The translations under genes were made by a program, and so were the position numbers. A stretch of 64,000 nucleotides of DNA from Ensifer sp. WSM1721 (GTDB lineage: Bacteria; Pseudomonadota; Alphaproteobacteria; Rhizobiales; Rhizobiaceae). The notes below the pieces were generated by a model, which was given only the letters and a program-made list of their open reading frames with translations, was not told the DNA's origin and ran no database searches. How positions within the stretch are numbered: position 1 is the first letter of the stretch; each line of letters begins with the position of its first letter. Positions 22,384-32,839 of this stretch are shown in pieces. The DNA is taken from NCBI RefSeq assembly GCF_000513895.2, contig NZ_CP165782.1, positions 3,272,501 through 3,336,500 of the forward strand, written 5' to 3'.

Positions 22384-23236
22384 TTCACGTGAAACATTTG
22401 TTAACCATGCCTTCGTCACCGGCTATCCGGTCAAGCATTCGCGCTCGCCGCTCATCCATGGCTATTGGCTGAAGCAGTTCGGAATCGAGGGGAGCTACCG
22501 GGCACTCGAGCTCACGCCGGAAGCCTTCCCGGTTTTCATCCGGCAGCTCAAGGATGGGACGGCAGGCTTCTGCGGCGGCAACGTCACCATTCCTCACAAG
22601 GAAGCGGCATTCCGGCTCTCCGATCGGCCGGACGAGCTGAGTGCCGAGCTCGGAGCGGCCAACACGCTCTGGCTCGAGGACGGCGAGGTCTGCGCGACGA
22701 ATACTGACGGGCGCGGCTTTGTCGCCAATCTCGACGAGCGCGCGAAAGGCTGGGATCGGATTTCGACCGCGGTGGTGCTCGGCGCCGGCGGTGCCAGCCG
22801 CGCCGTGATCCAGGCGATCCGCGACCGGGGCGTCAAGGCGATCCATGTCGTGAACCGCACGCCCGAGCGGGCCCAGGAACTCGCCGACCGCTTCGGGGGT
22901 GCGGTGCATGCGCATCCGATGGCGGCACTTGCCGAGACCATGTCTGGCGCCGGGCTCTTCGTGAACACGACCTCTCTCGGCATGGACGGCGAGCCGGCGC
23001 CGGCGATCGATTTCTCGCCCATGGCAGGGGACGCCGTCGTGACCGACATAGTCTATGTGCCGCTGAAGACGCCGCTACTGCGCCAGGCGGAGGAGCAGGG
23101 CTTTCGCATCGCCGACGGACTTGGCATGCTCCTGCATCAGGCCGTGCCCGGATTCGAGAAATGGTTCGGCCGCAGGCCTGTCGTCGACGAAACGCTTCGG
23201 CAGATCATCATCAGCGATATGGACAAGCACGCATGA
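22376..23236 (+). CDS. aroE: Shikimate dehydrogenase
   Basis: 286 aa NADP-dependent enzyme of the aromatic amino acid pathway that reduces 3-dehydroshikimate to shikimate. It shows [12 protein letters not shown] and NVTIPHKE (catalytic Lys), then the Rossmann motif [10 protein letters not shown] and [10 protein letters not shown] for NADP. The ATG at 22376 overlaps the maf end; residues 3-7 (Asp-Ser-Arg-Glu-Thr) are encoded by a parS-like palindrome at 22382-22395. An in-frame start further inside is possible. Overlaps coaE by 4 bp (ATGA). Confidence 0.94.
   Translation: MRDSRETFVNHAFVTGYPVKHSRSPLIHGYWLKQFGIEGSYRALELTPEAFPVFIRQLKDGTAGFCGGNVTIPHKEAAFRLSDRPDELSAELGAANTLWLEDGEVCATNTDGRGFVANLDERAKGWDRISTAVVLGAGGASRAVIQAIRDRGVKAIHVVNRTPERAQELADRFGGAVHAHPMAALAETMSGAGLFVNTTSLGMDGEPAPAIDFSPMAGDAVVTDIVYVPLKTPLLRQAEEQGFRIADGLGMLLHQAVPGFEKWFGRRPVVDETLRQIIISDMDKHA
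22382..22395. promoter_or_regulatory. parS-like palindrome with one mismatch at the maf/aroE junction
   Basis: GATTCACGTGAAAC, the same one-mismatch variant as at 18751, spans the maf stop codon and the first codons of aroE. The two copies lie about 2 kb either side of the candidate oriC. Confidence 0.5.
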
Positions 23237-23817
23237 TCATCGTCGGGCTCACGGGCTCCATCGGCATGGGAAAATCGACCGCCGCGGGAATGTTCCGGGA
23301 GCTCGGCGTTCCGGTGAACGATGCCGATGAGGTTGTGCACGAGCTCTATCGCGGCGAGGCGGTGGCGTCGGTCGAGGCGGCTTTTCCCGGCGTGGCGAAG
23401 GACGGGGCAATCGACAGGGCGGAGCTTTCGCGACGGCTTGTCGCCGCCCCCGACCGGCTCGCCGAGCTGGAGCGGATCGTGCACCCGCTCGTGCGTGCGA
23501 AGGAGCGGGAGTTCATCGCCCGTCATAAGGCGGCGGGCGCCCCCTTCGTGCTTCTCGATATCCCGCTGCTGTTCGAGACCAAGGCCGAGAAGCGCGTCGA
23601 CCGGGTGGTCGTCGTCACCTGCGATCCGGAGACGCAGAGGGAGCGGGTCATGAAACGGCCGGGAATGACGGCGGAGAAATTCGCAATGATCCGCGCGCGT
23701 CAGGTACCCGACAGCGAAAAGCGGACACGCGCGGATTATGTCGTCGATACGAGCGACAGCTTCGATGTCACGCGGCAGCAGATTCGCGCCATTGTTGATC
23801 AGTTGAGGTCGGGGTAG
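23233..23817 (+). CDS. coaE: Dephospho-CoA kinase
   Basis: 194 aa P-loop kinase performing the last step of coenzyme A synthesis. Walker A is GSIGMGKST at residues 8-16; [11 protein letters not shown] and the LID-region Arg residues ([10 protein letters not shown]) match the family. Normal length. ATGA overlap with aroE. The aroE-coaE-dnaQ order right of the origin is typical for Rhizobiales. Confidence 0.95.
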   Translation: MIIVGLTGSIGMGKSTAAGMFRELGVPVNDADEVVHELYRGEAVASVEAAFPGVAKDGAIDRAELSRRLVAAPDRLAELERIVHPLVRAKEREFIARHKAAGAPFVLLDIPLLFETKAEKRVDRVVVVTCDPETQRERVMKRPGMTAEKFAMIRARQVPDSEKRTRADYVVDTSDSFDVTRQQIRAIVDQLRSG

Positions 23818-23870
23818 CGGATGTCGCTGAGATTGGGACCGCCCCTCACTCAACCGCAACGGCAACCACC

Positions 23871-23913
23871 TGTTACCTATGTCTCCGAACAAATGTTACC
23901 CATGTCCCCGGAC
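23871..23913. repeat. Short direct repeat resembling an insertion-sequence end
   Basis: TGTTACCTATGTCTCCGAAC at 23871-23890 is followed 23 bp later by a second 20-mer (23894-23913) that matches it at 17 of 20 positions. The sequence resembles the TGTTACC-TATGTCTCCG type of terminal motif I associate with IS481-like elements, but no transposase is present, so this would be at most a relic. The rest of the 23818-24081 gap shows nothing clear. Confidence 0.35.
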
Positions 23914-24081
23914 CGAACAGCGGGGAGAGGGGACTTAAGAGCGTGCCGCTCGCGGATGAGCGGCGGAAAGTAGCCTTCCACAGTCAATGTGGCGTTCGAA
24001 GCTTCAACTGAGAACAAAACGGGATTAAAACTGGCGCTGGTCGGATCGATTCGTTCCGAAACGGCGCCCAGGGAACCCCGC

Positions 24082-24780
24082 ATGCGTGAAATCATCTTCG
24101 ATACGGAAACGACCGGTCTCGACAGCCGCGAGGATCGGGTGATCGAGATCGGCGGTGTCGAGCTCGAGAACCAGTTTCCGACGGGACGCACGATCCATCT
24201 CTACATAAACCCGGTGGACCGTAAGGTTCACCCAGATGCACTCGCCGTTCACGGCATTACCGACGAGTTCCTCAAGGACAAGCCGTCCTTCGCCGAGGTC
24301 GCCGATCAGATCCTCGATTTCTTCGGCGATGCGCGCTGGGTCGCGCATAACGCCACTTTCGATATCGGCTTTATCAATGCGGAGTTCGAGCGGCTCGGAT
24401 TGCCGCCGATCGTCAATGAGCGTGTGACCGATACACTGGCGCTCGCCCGGCGCAAGCATCCGATGGGCCCGAATTCGCTCGATGCGCTCTGCCGCCGCTA
24501 CGGCATCGACAACTCCCATCGCGCCAAGCACGGCGCGCTTCTCGACTCCGAACTGCTTGCCGAAGTCTATATCGAGATGATCGGCGGGCGTCAGGCTGCG
24601 CTCGGCCTCGTCACGTCGGAGATCGGCGGTCTGACGATCGAAGCCGACGACGGACCGATCATCGTGATGCAAAGAGAGCGACCCCTGCGGCCGCGGCTGA
24701 CGGAAACCGAACTCGCGGCGCATGCCGCGCTCGTCTCGAAGATCGGCGTCAAGGCCATATGGGCAAAGTATAGCGGCTGA
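24082..24780 (+). CDS. dnaQ: DNA polymerase III epsilon subunit (3'-5' proofreading exonuclease)
   Basis: 232 aa DEDDh exonuclease. Exo I is FDTETTGLD with the two metal-binding acids (DTE), Exo II lies around WVAHNATFDIGFIN, and Exo III has H-x4-D in HRAKHGALLDSELLA. I start at the ATG at 24082, where family homology begins (MREIIFDTETTG); the frame is open 31 codons further upstream without conserved sequence. Last plus-strand gene of the origin-right group, followed by a RIME-like repeat and a terminator. Confidence 0.95.
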   Translation: MREIIFDTETTGLDSREDRVIEIGGVELENQFPTGRTIHLYINPVDRKVHPDALAVHGITDEFLKDKPSFAEVADQILDFFGDARWVAHNATFDIGFINAEFERLGLPPIVNERVTDTLALARRKHPMGPNSLDALCRRYGIDNSHRAKHGALLDSELLAEVYIEMIGGRQAALGLVTSEIGGLTIEADDGPIIVMQRERPLRPRLTETELAAHAALVSKIGVKAIWAKYSG

Positions 24781-24788
24781 CTTCCTTA

Positions 24789-24891
24789 CTACAGCGCCGT
24801 GCGTCTTTTCAGACGCACAAAGGACGCTGTAGCACTTTGAGTTGCTGCATGTTTGTGTCCTTGAACGAGTACGATTCAAGGACACATGCAG
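24789..24891. repeat. RIME-like double-hairpin repeat, reverse orientation
   Basis: It starts CTACAGCGCCGTGCGTCT and ends with ACACATGCAG, so the hairpin order is the reverse of the 17157 copy. It begins 8 bp after the dnaQ stop codon, between dnaQ and the shared terminator. Confidence 0.85.
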
Positions 24892-24919
24892 TAGTTCGCA
24901 CAAGAAGTGACGCTTAAAC

Positions 24920-24951
24920 AAAAAAGCCCGGCATCGAGCCGGGCTTTTTTT
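24920..24951. terminator. Bidirectional Rho-independent terminator between dnaQ and secB
   Basis: AGCCCGGC and GCCGGGCT form a perfect 8-bp stem with loop ATCGA, flanked by an A-run on the left and seven T residues on the right. It can serve dnaQ on the plus strand and secB on the minus strand. Confidence 0.9.
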
Positions 24952-24966
24952 CGTTTGTCGGGCCGA

Positions 24967-25470
24967 TCAGTTGGCCGTGCTGTTGGTGTTGGCGACCTGC
25001 GCGCGGACCTTTTCCTCGGCCATGCGCTGGGCGAACATCTGTGCGAAATCAATCGGATCGATCATCAGCGGCGGAAAGCCGCCGTTGCGGGTCGCGTCGG
25101 CCACGATCTGGCGCGCGAACGGGAAGAGCAGGCGCGGGCACTCGATGAAGAGCAGCGGCAACATGTGCTCCTGCGGAAAACCGGCAACGCGGAACACGCC
25201 GCCATAGGCGAGCTCGACATTGAACAGGACCTTGTCGCCGTCCTTCGCCTCTGCATTCAACGACAGAACGACGTCGAAGTCGTTCTCGGCGAGCGGGTTG
25301 GCGTTGACATTGACATTGATGTTGATCGACGGGGCACGGTCGCGGGCCTGCAGCGAGCGCGGTGCGCCGGGGTTCTCGAAGGAGAGGTCCTTGACATACT
25401 GGGCCAGGATGTTGAGCGACGGGCTCTGCTGGGCGCCGCCGTTGCCGTTGGATGCGGTATCAGTCGTCAT
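24967..25470 (-). CDS. secB: Protein-export chaperone SecB
   Basis: 167 aa tetrameric chaperone that keeps preproteins unfolded for SecA. Core blocks [39 protein letters not shown] and [17 protein letters not shown] are diagnostic. I place the start at the ATG at 25470 (MTTDTASN), with GAGGAC upstream; an in-frame Met 14 codons earlier gives no conserved residues. Normal length. Stop codon 15 bp from the shared terminator. Confidence 0.95.
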   Translation of the reverse strand: MTTDTASNGNGGAQQSPSLNILAQYVKDLSFENPGAPRSLQARDRAPSININVNVNANPLAENDFDVVLSLNAEAKDGDKVLFNVELAYGGVFRVAGFPQEHMLPLLFIECPRLLFPFARQIVADATRNGGFPPLMIDPIDFAQMFAQRMAEEKVRAQVANTNSTAN

Positions 25471-25543
25471 AAGAGTGTCCTCGGACTTCGAATTGGTGAG
25501 GCCATCTAGCATTTCGGACCTGGGCTTACAACCCTGGTGGCCG

Positions 25544-25646
25544 ACAGCGCCGCGCGTTCTATCAGACGCGCAATAGTCGCTGTAGCACTTTGAATTGCTG
25601 CATGTCTTGTCCCTGAATCGAGGTCAACTTGAGGAGACATGCAGTA
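25544..25646. repeat. RIME-like double-hairpin repeat, reverse orientation, diverged
   Basis: The arms CGACAGCG...CGCTGTAG and CTGCATGT...ACATGCAG are recognisable; the internal part differs from the consensus. It fills much of the 25471-25838 gap between secB and fxsA. Nothing else was seen in that gap. Confidence 0.75.
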
Positions 25647-25838
25647 GGCACTGCGGGGCGGAAAACACGCCCAGCTCATGCGTCTCCGCTGCATTATAGA
25701 CCCGATTGGAAACGGCATCAGGAAAAGTGTAGACCTGCAAGCCGCTCGCATCGAAGGAATTCACGCGACGCGGTTCAAGTCTTTGTTTCCATGCGTGCCG
25801 TCGTCGGCAAACCGCCGCGCATTCTTCGACGCCATGCG

Positions 25839-26342
25839 TCAGTGGGAAAGGCGGTTCGGGGGCGGCGAGTCGTCCCCGTCCTTTTCCTTGCGGGAGAACT
25901 CGTCCTCGTCGAGATCGATGACGGGCGGCCCTCGGTGCTCCTCGCGCCGGCTGCTGCTCGAATAATAGAAGCCGGTTCCCGTGGTGAAGATCGTCAGCCG
26001 TGTGCGCAGGAAAGCAGCGATGGCACGTCTCACCGGCGGCAGAAACAGCAAGAGACCGATCACGTCGCTGATGAAACCCGGCACGATCAGGAGAATAGCG
26101 GCGAGAAAGATCAGCGCCCCGCCGAGCACGTCAATCCCGGGATCGTTCCCCATCCGCGCTGCCTCCTGCACGCGTCGGAGCATGCCGATGCCCTGGACGC
26201 GCAGGAGCACGACACCGGCGACGGCGCTCAGGAACACAAGGAGCAGCGTCATAGGCACACCGACTTCGCGGCCGACAACGACGAAGCCGGCAATTTCCGC
26301 CAGCGGCAGTCCGAGAAGGATCAGCGGAATCAGGAAACGCAT
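25839..26342 (-). CDS. fxsA: FxsA-family inner-membrane protein
   Basis: 167 aa with about four hydrophobic segments in residues 3-115. It has the family pattern MRFLIPLILLGLPLAEI at the N-terminus and LLIVPGFISDVIGLLLFLPPVR in the middle; the C-terminal 50 residues are polar and acidic. E. coli FxsA overproduction suppresses phage T7 exclusion by F; the native role is unknown. I use the ATG at 26342; a TTG five codons upstream is possible. Minus strand, divergent from the Tim44-like gene. Confidence 0.85.
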   Translation of the reverse strand: MRFLIPLILLGLPLAEIAGFVVVGREVGVPMTLLLVFLSAVAGVVLLRVQGIGMLRRVQEAARMGNDPGIDVLGGALIFLAAILLIVPGFISDVIGLLLFLPPVRRAIAAFLRTRLTIFTTGTGFYYSSSSRREEHRGPPVIDLDEDEFSRKEKDGDDSPPPNRLSH

Positions 26343-26476
26343 CGCTCTTGCTCGCAAGAAGGTGAATGCAATTGGTCGTCCTCGGGTTTATGGGTGCGAC
26401 ATCGCCATTTGAATGGTTTATCCTTGCGGACTATATGGGACAGTAAGAGAAATTCTAGCAGCGGTTCCGGGTGGAA

Positions 26477-27181
26477 ATGGGCTCTTTCGACTTCATCACT
26501 TTTTTTTTCCTGATCGCCGCCGTGGTCATCTTCCTGCAGCTCCGCAGCGTTCTTGGCCGCCGGACAGGCAATGAGCGCCCGCCCTTCGACCCGTATTCGC
26601 CGCGGGACATAGCCAAAGGGCCGGAGGCAAGTGACAACGGCAAGGTCGTCCAACTCCCCCGACGCGAAAGCGCTGCGGAAGACGAATCCCGTTACGCCGC
26701 CATCGAGACGGTCGCCAAGGCCGGCACGCCGCTGAACACCCAACTCAGAGTTTTGAGCGATGCGGATGCCAACTTCGATCCCTCAGAATTCCTAAATGGC
26801 GCGAAGATGGCCTATGAGATGATCGTAATGGCCTTCGCCGACGGCGATCGCAAGACCCTGAAGGGGCTGCTTTCGCGCGAGGTCTATGAGGGTTTCGACG
26901 CGGCTATCACCGACCGCGAGGCCAAGGGCGAGGTGGTCAAATCGACCTTCGTCGGCATCGAGAAGGCCGACATCGTCCATGCGGAACTCAAGGACAACGA
27001 GGAAAACATCACCGTCAGGATCATCAGTCAGCTCATTTCCGCGACCTACGACAAAGAGGGCAAGCTGATCGACGGCGACGCCGATTCGGTCGCCGAAGTG
27101 AACGATCTCTGGACCTTTTCGCGCGACATCCGCTCGCGTGATCCGAACTGGAAGCTGATCGCCACCGAATCGGAAAACTGA
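26477..27181 (+). CDS. Tim44/TimA-family putative adaptor protein
   Basis: 234 aa with one N-terminal membrane segment (residues about 3-20, very Phe-rich) and a soluble Tim44-like domain from about 85 to the end (FDPSEFLNGAKMAYEMIVMAFADGDRKTLKGLL...). Mitochondrial Tim44 tethers Hsp70 to the import channel; the bacterial relatives are membrane-anchored proteins of uncertain function. I choose the ATG at 26477, preceded by GGGTGGA; a GTG two codons upstream is the alternative. First gene of a plus-strand run with mltA, smr and a HTH gene. Confidence 0.85.
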   Translation: MGSFDFITFFFLIAAVVIFLQLRSVLGRRTGNERPPFDPYSPRDIAKGPEASDNGKVVQLPRRESAAEDESRYAAIETVAKAGTPLNTQLRVLSDADANFDPSEFLNGAKMAYEMIVMAFADGDRKTLKGLLSREVYEGFDAAITDREAKGEVVKSTFVGIEKADIVHAELKDNEENITVRIISQLISATYDKEGKLIDGDADSVAEVNDLWTFSRDIRSRDPNWKLIATESEN

Positions 27182-27198
27182 CCGGGAAGCGGGCGACC

Positions 27199-28305
27199 AT
27201 GGCCTTTCATATCGAGCCGGTCACCTTTTCCGAGCTGCCCGGCTGGCATACGGACGATCCGACGCCGGTGATCGCCGCGCTGCGCCGCTGTCACGGTCAT
27301 GTCACGACGGCGAAGCCGTACAGAACCGGCTCTCTCGGCATTTCGGTGGATGACCTGCTGCCTGCATTCGAGGCGGCAGAAGGCAGTTTTTCCGCCGCCG
27401 CCGCCGCTCGGGCCTTCTTTGAGAGCCAGTATGTGCCATTCCGGATCCGGCCCGATGAGAGACCGAGGGGCTTCGTCACCGCCTTCTACGAACCGGAAAT
27501 AGAAGTCCGTTCGGTTCCGGACGGCGAGTTTCGTTTTCCTTTTTACCGGCGTCCGGCCGACCTTGTCGATATTGACGAGGCTAACCGGCCGGAGGGTATG
27601 GATCCCTATTTCGCCTTCGGCCGGCTGGTCGATGGAAGGATCGAAGAATATCCCGACCGTCGCGCGATCGAGAAAGGTTTTCTCGCCGGCCGCGGCCTTG
27701 AGATCGCCTATGCCCGCTCGAAGGTCGACGTCTTCTTCACCCATGTGCAAGGTGCCGCGCGCCTGATCTACCTGGACGGCGCGCGCCGGCGCATCACCTA
27801 TGCGGCGAAGACCGGCCATCGCTTCTCGGCGATCGGCAAACTACTGATCGATCGGGGCGAAATCGACGCGGCGACCGTATCGATGGCGAGCATCCGCCGG
27901 TGGCTGGCGGCCAACCCCGACGAGGTGGACGAGGTTCTTTGGCATAACCGTTCCTTTATCTTCTTCCGCGAGGCGGCCGTCGAGGATGAGGCGCTCGGTC
28001 CCGTCGCTGCGGCCAAGGTGCCGCTGGAGCCCGGGCGATCGCTTGCAGTCGACCGGCTCATCCATACTTTCGGGGTCCCTTTCTACATTGCCAGCGAGAG
28101 CCTGACCCATCTCGACGGCGGTCGCCCCTTCGGGCGGCTGATGCTCGCGCTCGACACGGGCTCGGCTATCGTCGGCCCGGCGCGCGGCGATATCTTCACG
28201 GGTTCCGGCGACGAGGCGGGCGATCTCGCCGGTTCGGTGCGCGACGATGCCGATTTTTTCATCTTCGTTCCCCGCGCCGCCGCGGTCCGATATCGCCATG
28301 GCTAA
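27199..28305 (+). CDS. mltA: Membrane-bound lytic murein transglycosylase A family protein
   Basis: 368 aa. It has the MltA barrel domain (about residues 80-240, FVTAFYEPEIEV and the DPYFAFGRLVDGRI block) and a C-terminal 3D domain with LALDTGSAIVGPARGDIFTG and aspartates typical of the catalytic site. The family cleaves peptidoglycan glycan strands to anhydro-muropeptides. No signal peptide or lipobox is seen at the annotated start (MAFHIEPVTFSEL), which is odd for a periplasmic enzyme. Starts 17 bp after the Tim44-like gene and overlaps smr by 8 bp. Confidence 0.88.
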   Translation: MAFHIEPVTFSELPGWHTDDPTPVIAALRRCHGHVTTAKPYRTGSLGISVDDLLPAFEAAEGSFSAAAAARAFFESQYVPFRIRPDERPRGFVTAFYEPEIEVRSVPDGEFRFPFYRRPADLVDIDEANRPEGMDPYFAFGRLVDGRIEEYPDRRAIEKGFLAGRGLEIAYARSKVDVFFTHVQGAARLIYLDGARRRITYAAKTGHRFSAIGKLLIDRGEIDAATVSMASIRRWLAANPDEVDEVLWHNRSFIFFREAAVEDEALGPVAAAKVPLEPGRSLAVDRLIHTFGVPFYIASESLTHLDGGRPFGRLMLALDTGSAIVGPARGDIFTGSGDEAGDLAGSVRDDADFFIFVPRAAAVRYRHG

Positions 28306-28864
28306 GAACCGGAAGCTGTCGCCGGAGGACCGCATTCTCTGGGGAAAGGTCGCCCGTTCGACGAGGCCCATGCCGGGCCGTCTGGAGGATCTCGAGGAGT
28401 TCCTCGGCGAAGCCGAACCCAGGGCCGCGCCGGCATCGCAGCCACCCGCCGCGACTTCAGCCACGGCCGAAGGCAAGACGGAACAAGGCTTTGCCTTGAG
28501 CCGCGACAAGGCAGAGCGCCGGCATCAACCGCTCGAGAAGCCGGTGAAGCGTAAGCTCGCCAAGGGCCGGCTGGCTCTCGAAGCACGGATCGACCTGCAC
28601 GGGATGATCCAGAGCGAGGCACACGGTTTCCTGCTGCAATTCCTCTTGAAGGCACATGAGCGCGGCTTGAGACATGTGCTCGTCATCACCGGCAAGGGAA
28701 CGTCGTTCGGCAGCGACGGGGCCTTGAAGCGTGCCGTTCCGCTCTGGTTCTCGCTGCCGGAGTTCCGGCCGTTGATTTCGTCCTACGAGCCGGCCGCGCG
28801 CAACCATGGCGGCGAGGGGGCGCTCTATGTGCGGCTCGCGCGCGCGAAGGGAAGCGCCTCATGA
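28298..28864 (+). CDS. Smr-domain protein (MutS2 Smr nuclease-type domain)
   Basis: 188 aa. A variable N-terminal 90 residues precede a C-terminal Smr domain with DLHGM (residue about 99), a block of long helices and the TGKG motif, then HGGEGALYVRL. Smr domains are nucleic-acid binding or nicking modules; stand-alone members are of uncertain cellular role. Overlaps mltA by 8 bp at its start and the HTH gene by 4 bp at its end, so translation is probably coupled. Confidence 0.88.
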   Translation: MAKNRKLSPEDRILWGKVARSTRPMPGRLEDLEEFLGEAEPRAAPASQPPAATSATAEGKTEQGFALSRDKAERRHQPLEKPVKRKLAKGRLALEARIDLHGMIQSEAHGFLLQFLLKAHERGLRHVLVITGKGTSFGSDGALKRAVPLWFSLPEFRPLISSYEPAARNHGGEGALYVRLARAKGSAS

Positions 28865-29238
28865 CCCCCTTCGGCGAGGCCGTGCGGGAGCTCCGCCGCC
28901 GCAAAGGCGTCTCGCAGAAGGAGATGGCCGCGGCGATCGGCGTTTCCCCGGCCTATCTCTCGGCGCTCGAGCATGGCAAGCGCGGCGCGCCGAGCTTCGA
29001 TTTTCTCCAGCGCGTCGCCGGTTATTTCAACGTGATCTGGGACGAGGCGGACGAGCTCTTCCGCATTGCCCATATTTCCGATCCTAAGGTGGTGCTCGAC
29101 ACGTCCGGCCTGCCGCCCGGCCACACTGCCTTTGCTAACCGTTTGAGCGAGCACATTCGCGGCCTCTCGGAAGAGACGATCCGGGCCATGGAAGATATTT
29201 TGGAAAAAGCCACATTTCCTGATAATGAGGGGGAATGA
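28861..29238 (+). CDS. XRE-family helix-turn-helix protein
   Basis: 125 aa with a Cro/C1-type HTH at about residues 8-60 (GVSQKEMAAAIGVSPAYLSALEHGKRG). The C-terminal half has no recognised domain. Start overlaps smr as ATGA. As the last gene of the Tim44-mltA-smr-HTH run and just upstream of gyrB it might regulate its own operon, but nothing in the sequence identifies its targets. Confidence 0.85.
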   Translation: MTPFGEAVRELRRRKGVSQKEMAAAIGVSPAYLSALEHGKRGAPSFDFLQRVAGYFNVIWDEADELFRIAHISDPKVVLDTSGLPPGHTAFANRLSEHIRGLSEETIRAMEDILEKATFPDNEGE

Positions 29239-29266
29239 AACCCGGGCGCGACCCCGCCGCCGGGAT

Positions 29267-29295
29267 TTGGAACCCGTGGACAAATTTCCTATAGT
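29267..29295 (+). promoter_or_regulatory. Candidate sigma-70 type promoter of gyrB
   Basis: TTGGAA at 29267-29272 and TATAGT at 29290-29295 with 17-bp spacing, about 73 bp before the gyrB start codon. Confidence 0.45.
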
Positions 29296-29314
29296 CCGCG
29301 AGGCATCTCGCGCT

Positions 29315-29333
29315 GTGATTCGCCGCGAATCAC
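29315..29333. promoter_or_regulatory. Inverted repeat with two GANTC sites in the gyrB leader
   Basis: GTGATTCG-CCG-CGAATCAC is a perfect 8-bp inverted repeat. Each arm holds one GANTC (GATTC and GAATC). It lies between the promoter-like elements and the gyrB start and could be a CcrM-sensitive operator or an mRNA leader hairpin. Confidence 0.45.
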
Positions 29334-29361
29334 GACGTCCGAAAAACCTGGAAAGACCTGA

Positions 29362-31803
<2,442 letters not shown>

Positions 31804-31917
31804 CGCGCAAATGGTCCGATTTGACGGTGCGGGGTGGCCTTCGCCCTCCGTTTTTTTGAGCGAAATAAGGAAAGTGGGTACGGTTTTTGCACTCGCACCC
31901 AGCCGTGACGTTCGGAC

Positions 31918-32568
31918 TCACTCGCCCTTGAAACGGCCCTCGAAGACGAATTCGTTGATCGGCTTGCGCTGACTCGGTTTTTCGCGTTCGCGCAGATCGT
32001 CGGGCAGCGTGGACGGATCGGCGATCTTGCCGATCGCGACGGCGGCTTCCACCCGGAAGTGCTCCGGCACGCCCAGAACGCGCATCGCCTTGTCGCGGTC
32101 GACGCCCGCCATGGCATGAGCGTGCCACCCGGCAAGCTGCGTCTGCAGCGCCAGCGCGAACCAGGCGGCACCCGTGTCGAAGGCATGGGTATAGGCGGGC
32201 CTGACCTCGCCCGCCGATGTAACCCTGTGGGTCTTCGAGAGAATGATGACGAGCGCCGAGGCGTTTTTCGCCCAGCGCTGGTTGCCTTCGTCAAGGGTGT
32301 CCAGCAATGAGGCGAAGTGTTCGGTACTGTGGCGCGCATAGACGAAGCGCCAGGGCTGAATGTTGCTCGCCGATGGCGCCCAGCGCGCCGCCTCGAAGAG
32401 AGCGAGCAACTCCTTTTCGCTGATGTCCTCACCGGTGAAGGCGCGCGGCGACCAGCGCTCCAGGAAGATCGAATGGATCGGGTGGTCAGCTCTTCTGTGG
32501 TTGATTTCTGTCACGAACGAAAGTCCTTGTCCTATATCTGAATCCCTTGGGAAGCCTTCGACAGGCAT
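31918..32568 (-). CDS. Nitroreductase-family FMN-dependent protein
   Basis: 216 aa. It has the nitroreductase fold pattern with RWSPRAFTGEDISEKEL at residues about 38-54, an active-site block AARWAPSASNIQPWRFVYA, and GAAWFALALQTQLAGWHAHAM. The family uses FMN and NAD(P)H on nitro or quinone compounds or related substrates; no specific substrate can be assigned. The start is uncertain: the ATG at 32568 is given, but the conserved part begins after a GTG at 32514. Converges on gyrB across 114 bp; a possible weak hairpin with a T-run follows gyrB near 31830-31860. Confidence 0.75.
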   Translation of the reverse strand: MPVEGFPRDSDIGQGLSFVTEINHRRADHPIHSIFLERWSPRAFTGEDISEKELLALFEAARWAPSASNIQPWRFVYARHSTEHFASLLDTLDEGNQRWAKNASALVIILSKTHRVTSAGEVRPAYTHAFDTGAAWFALALQTQLAGWHAHAMAGVDRDKAMRVLGVPEHFRVEAAVAIGKIADPSTLPDDLREREKPSQRKPINEFVFEGRFKGE

Positions 32569-32839
32569 AGGTCTGCCGGTCTGCCGGATTCGGCGAGACG
32601 CTACAGAAGACGAAGGATCTTTGAAACGTACTCTCTCAAAAGTGATGTTCCTCGGTTCCTGGTTGCCTGAGGGGGCCTGACGCGGAACGAGAAGCGTAGC
32701 GAGACGTTTTCAGCTTGATTCCCGCTTCGGTGCCTTTGGCCGCCTCCGGCCGCAAAATCCGGAAACGCCAGTCGAGACGATTGTCGATCCGGAAAAAAGT
32801 TGTATAAGTTCTGTAGATTTTTCCGAGGAAGGACGCGCC

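Noticed and set aside
31826..31862. Possible gyrB terminator hairpin
   Set aside because: A GGGGTGGC/GCCCTCC pairing with a T-run exists but the stem is imperfect, so it is mentioned only with the neighbouring gene.
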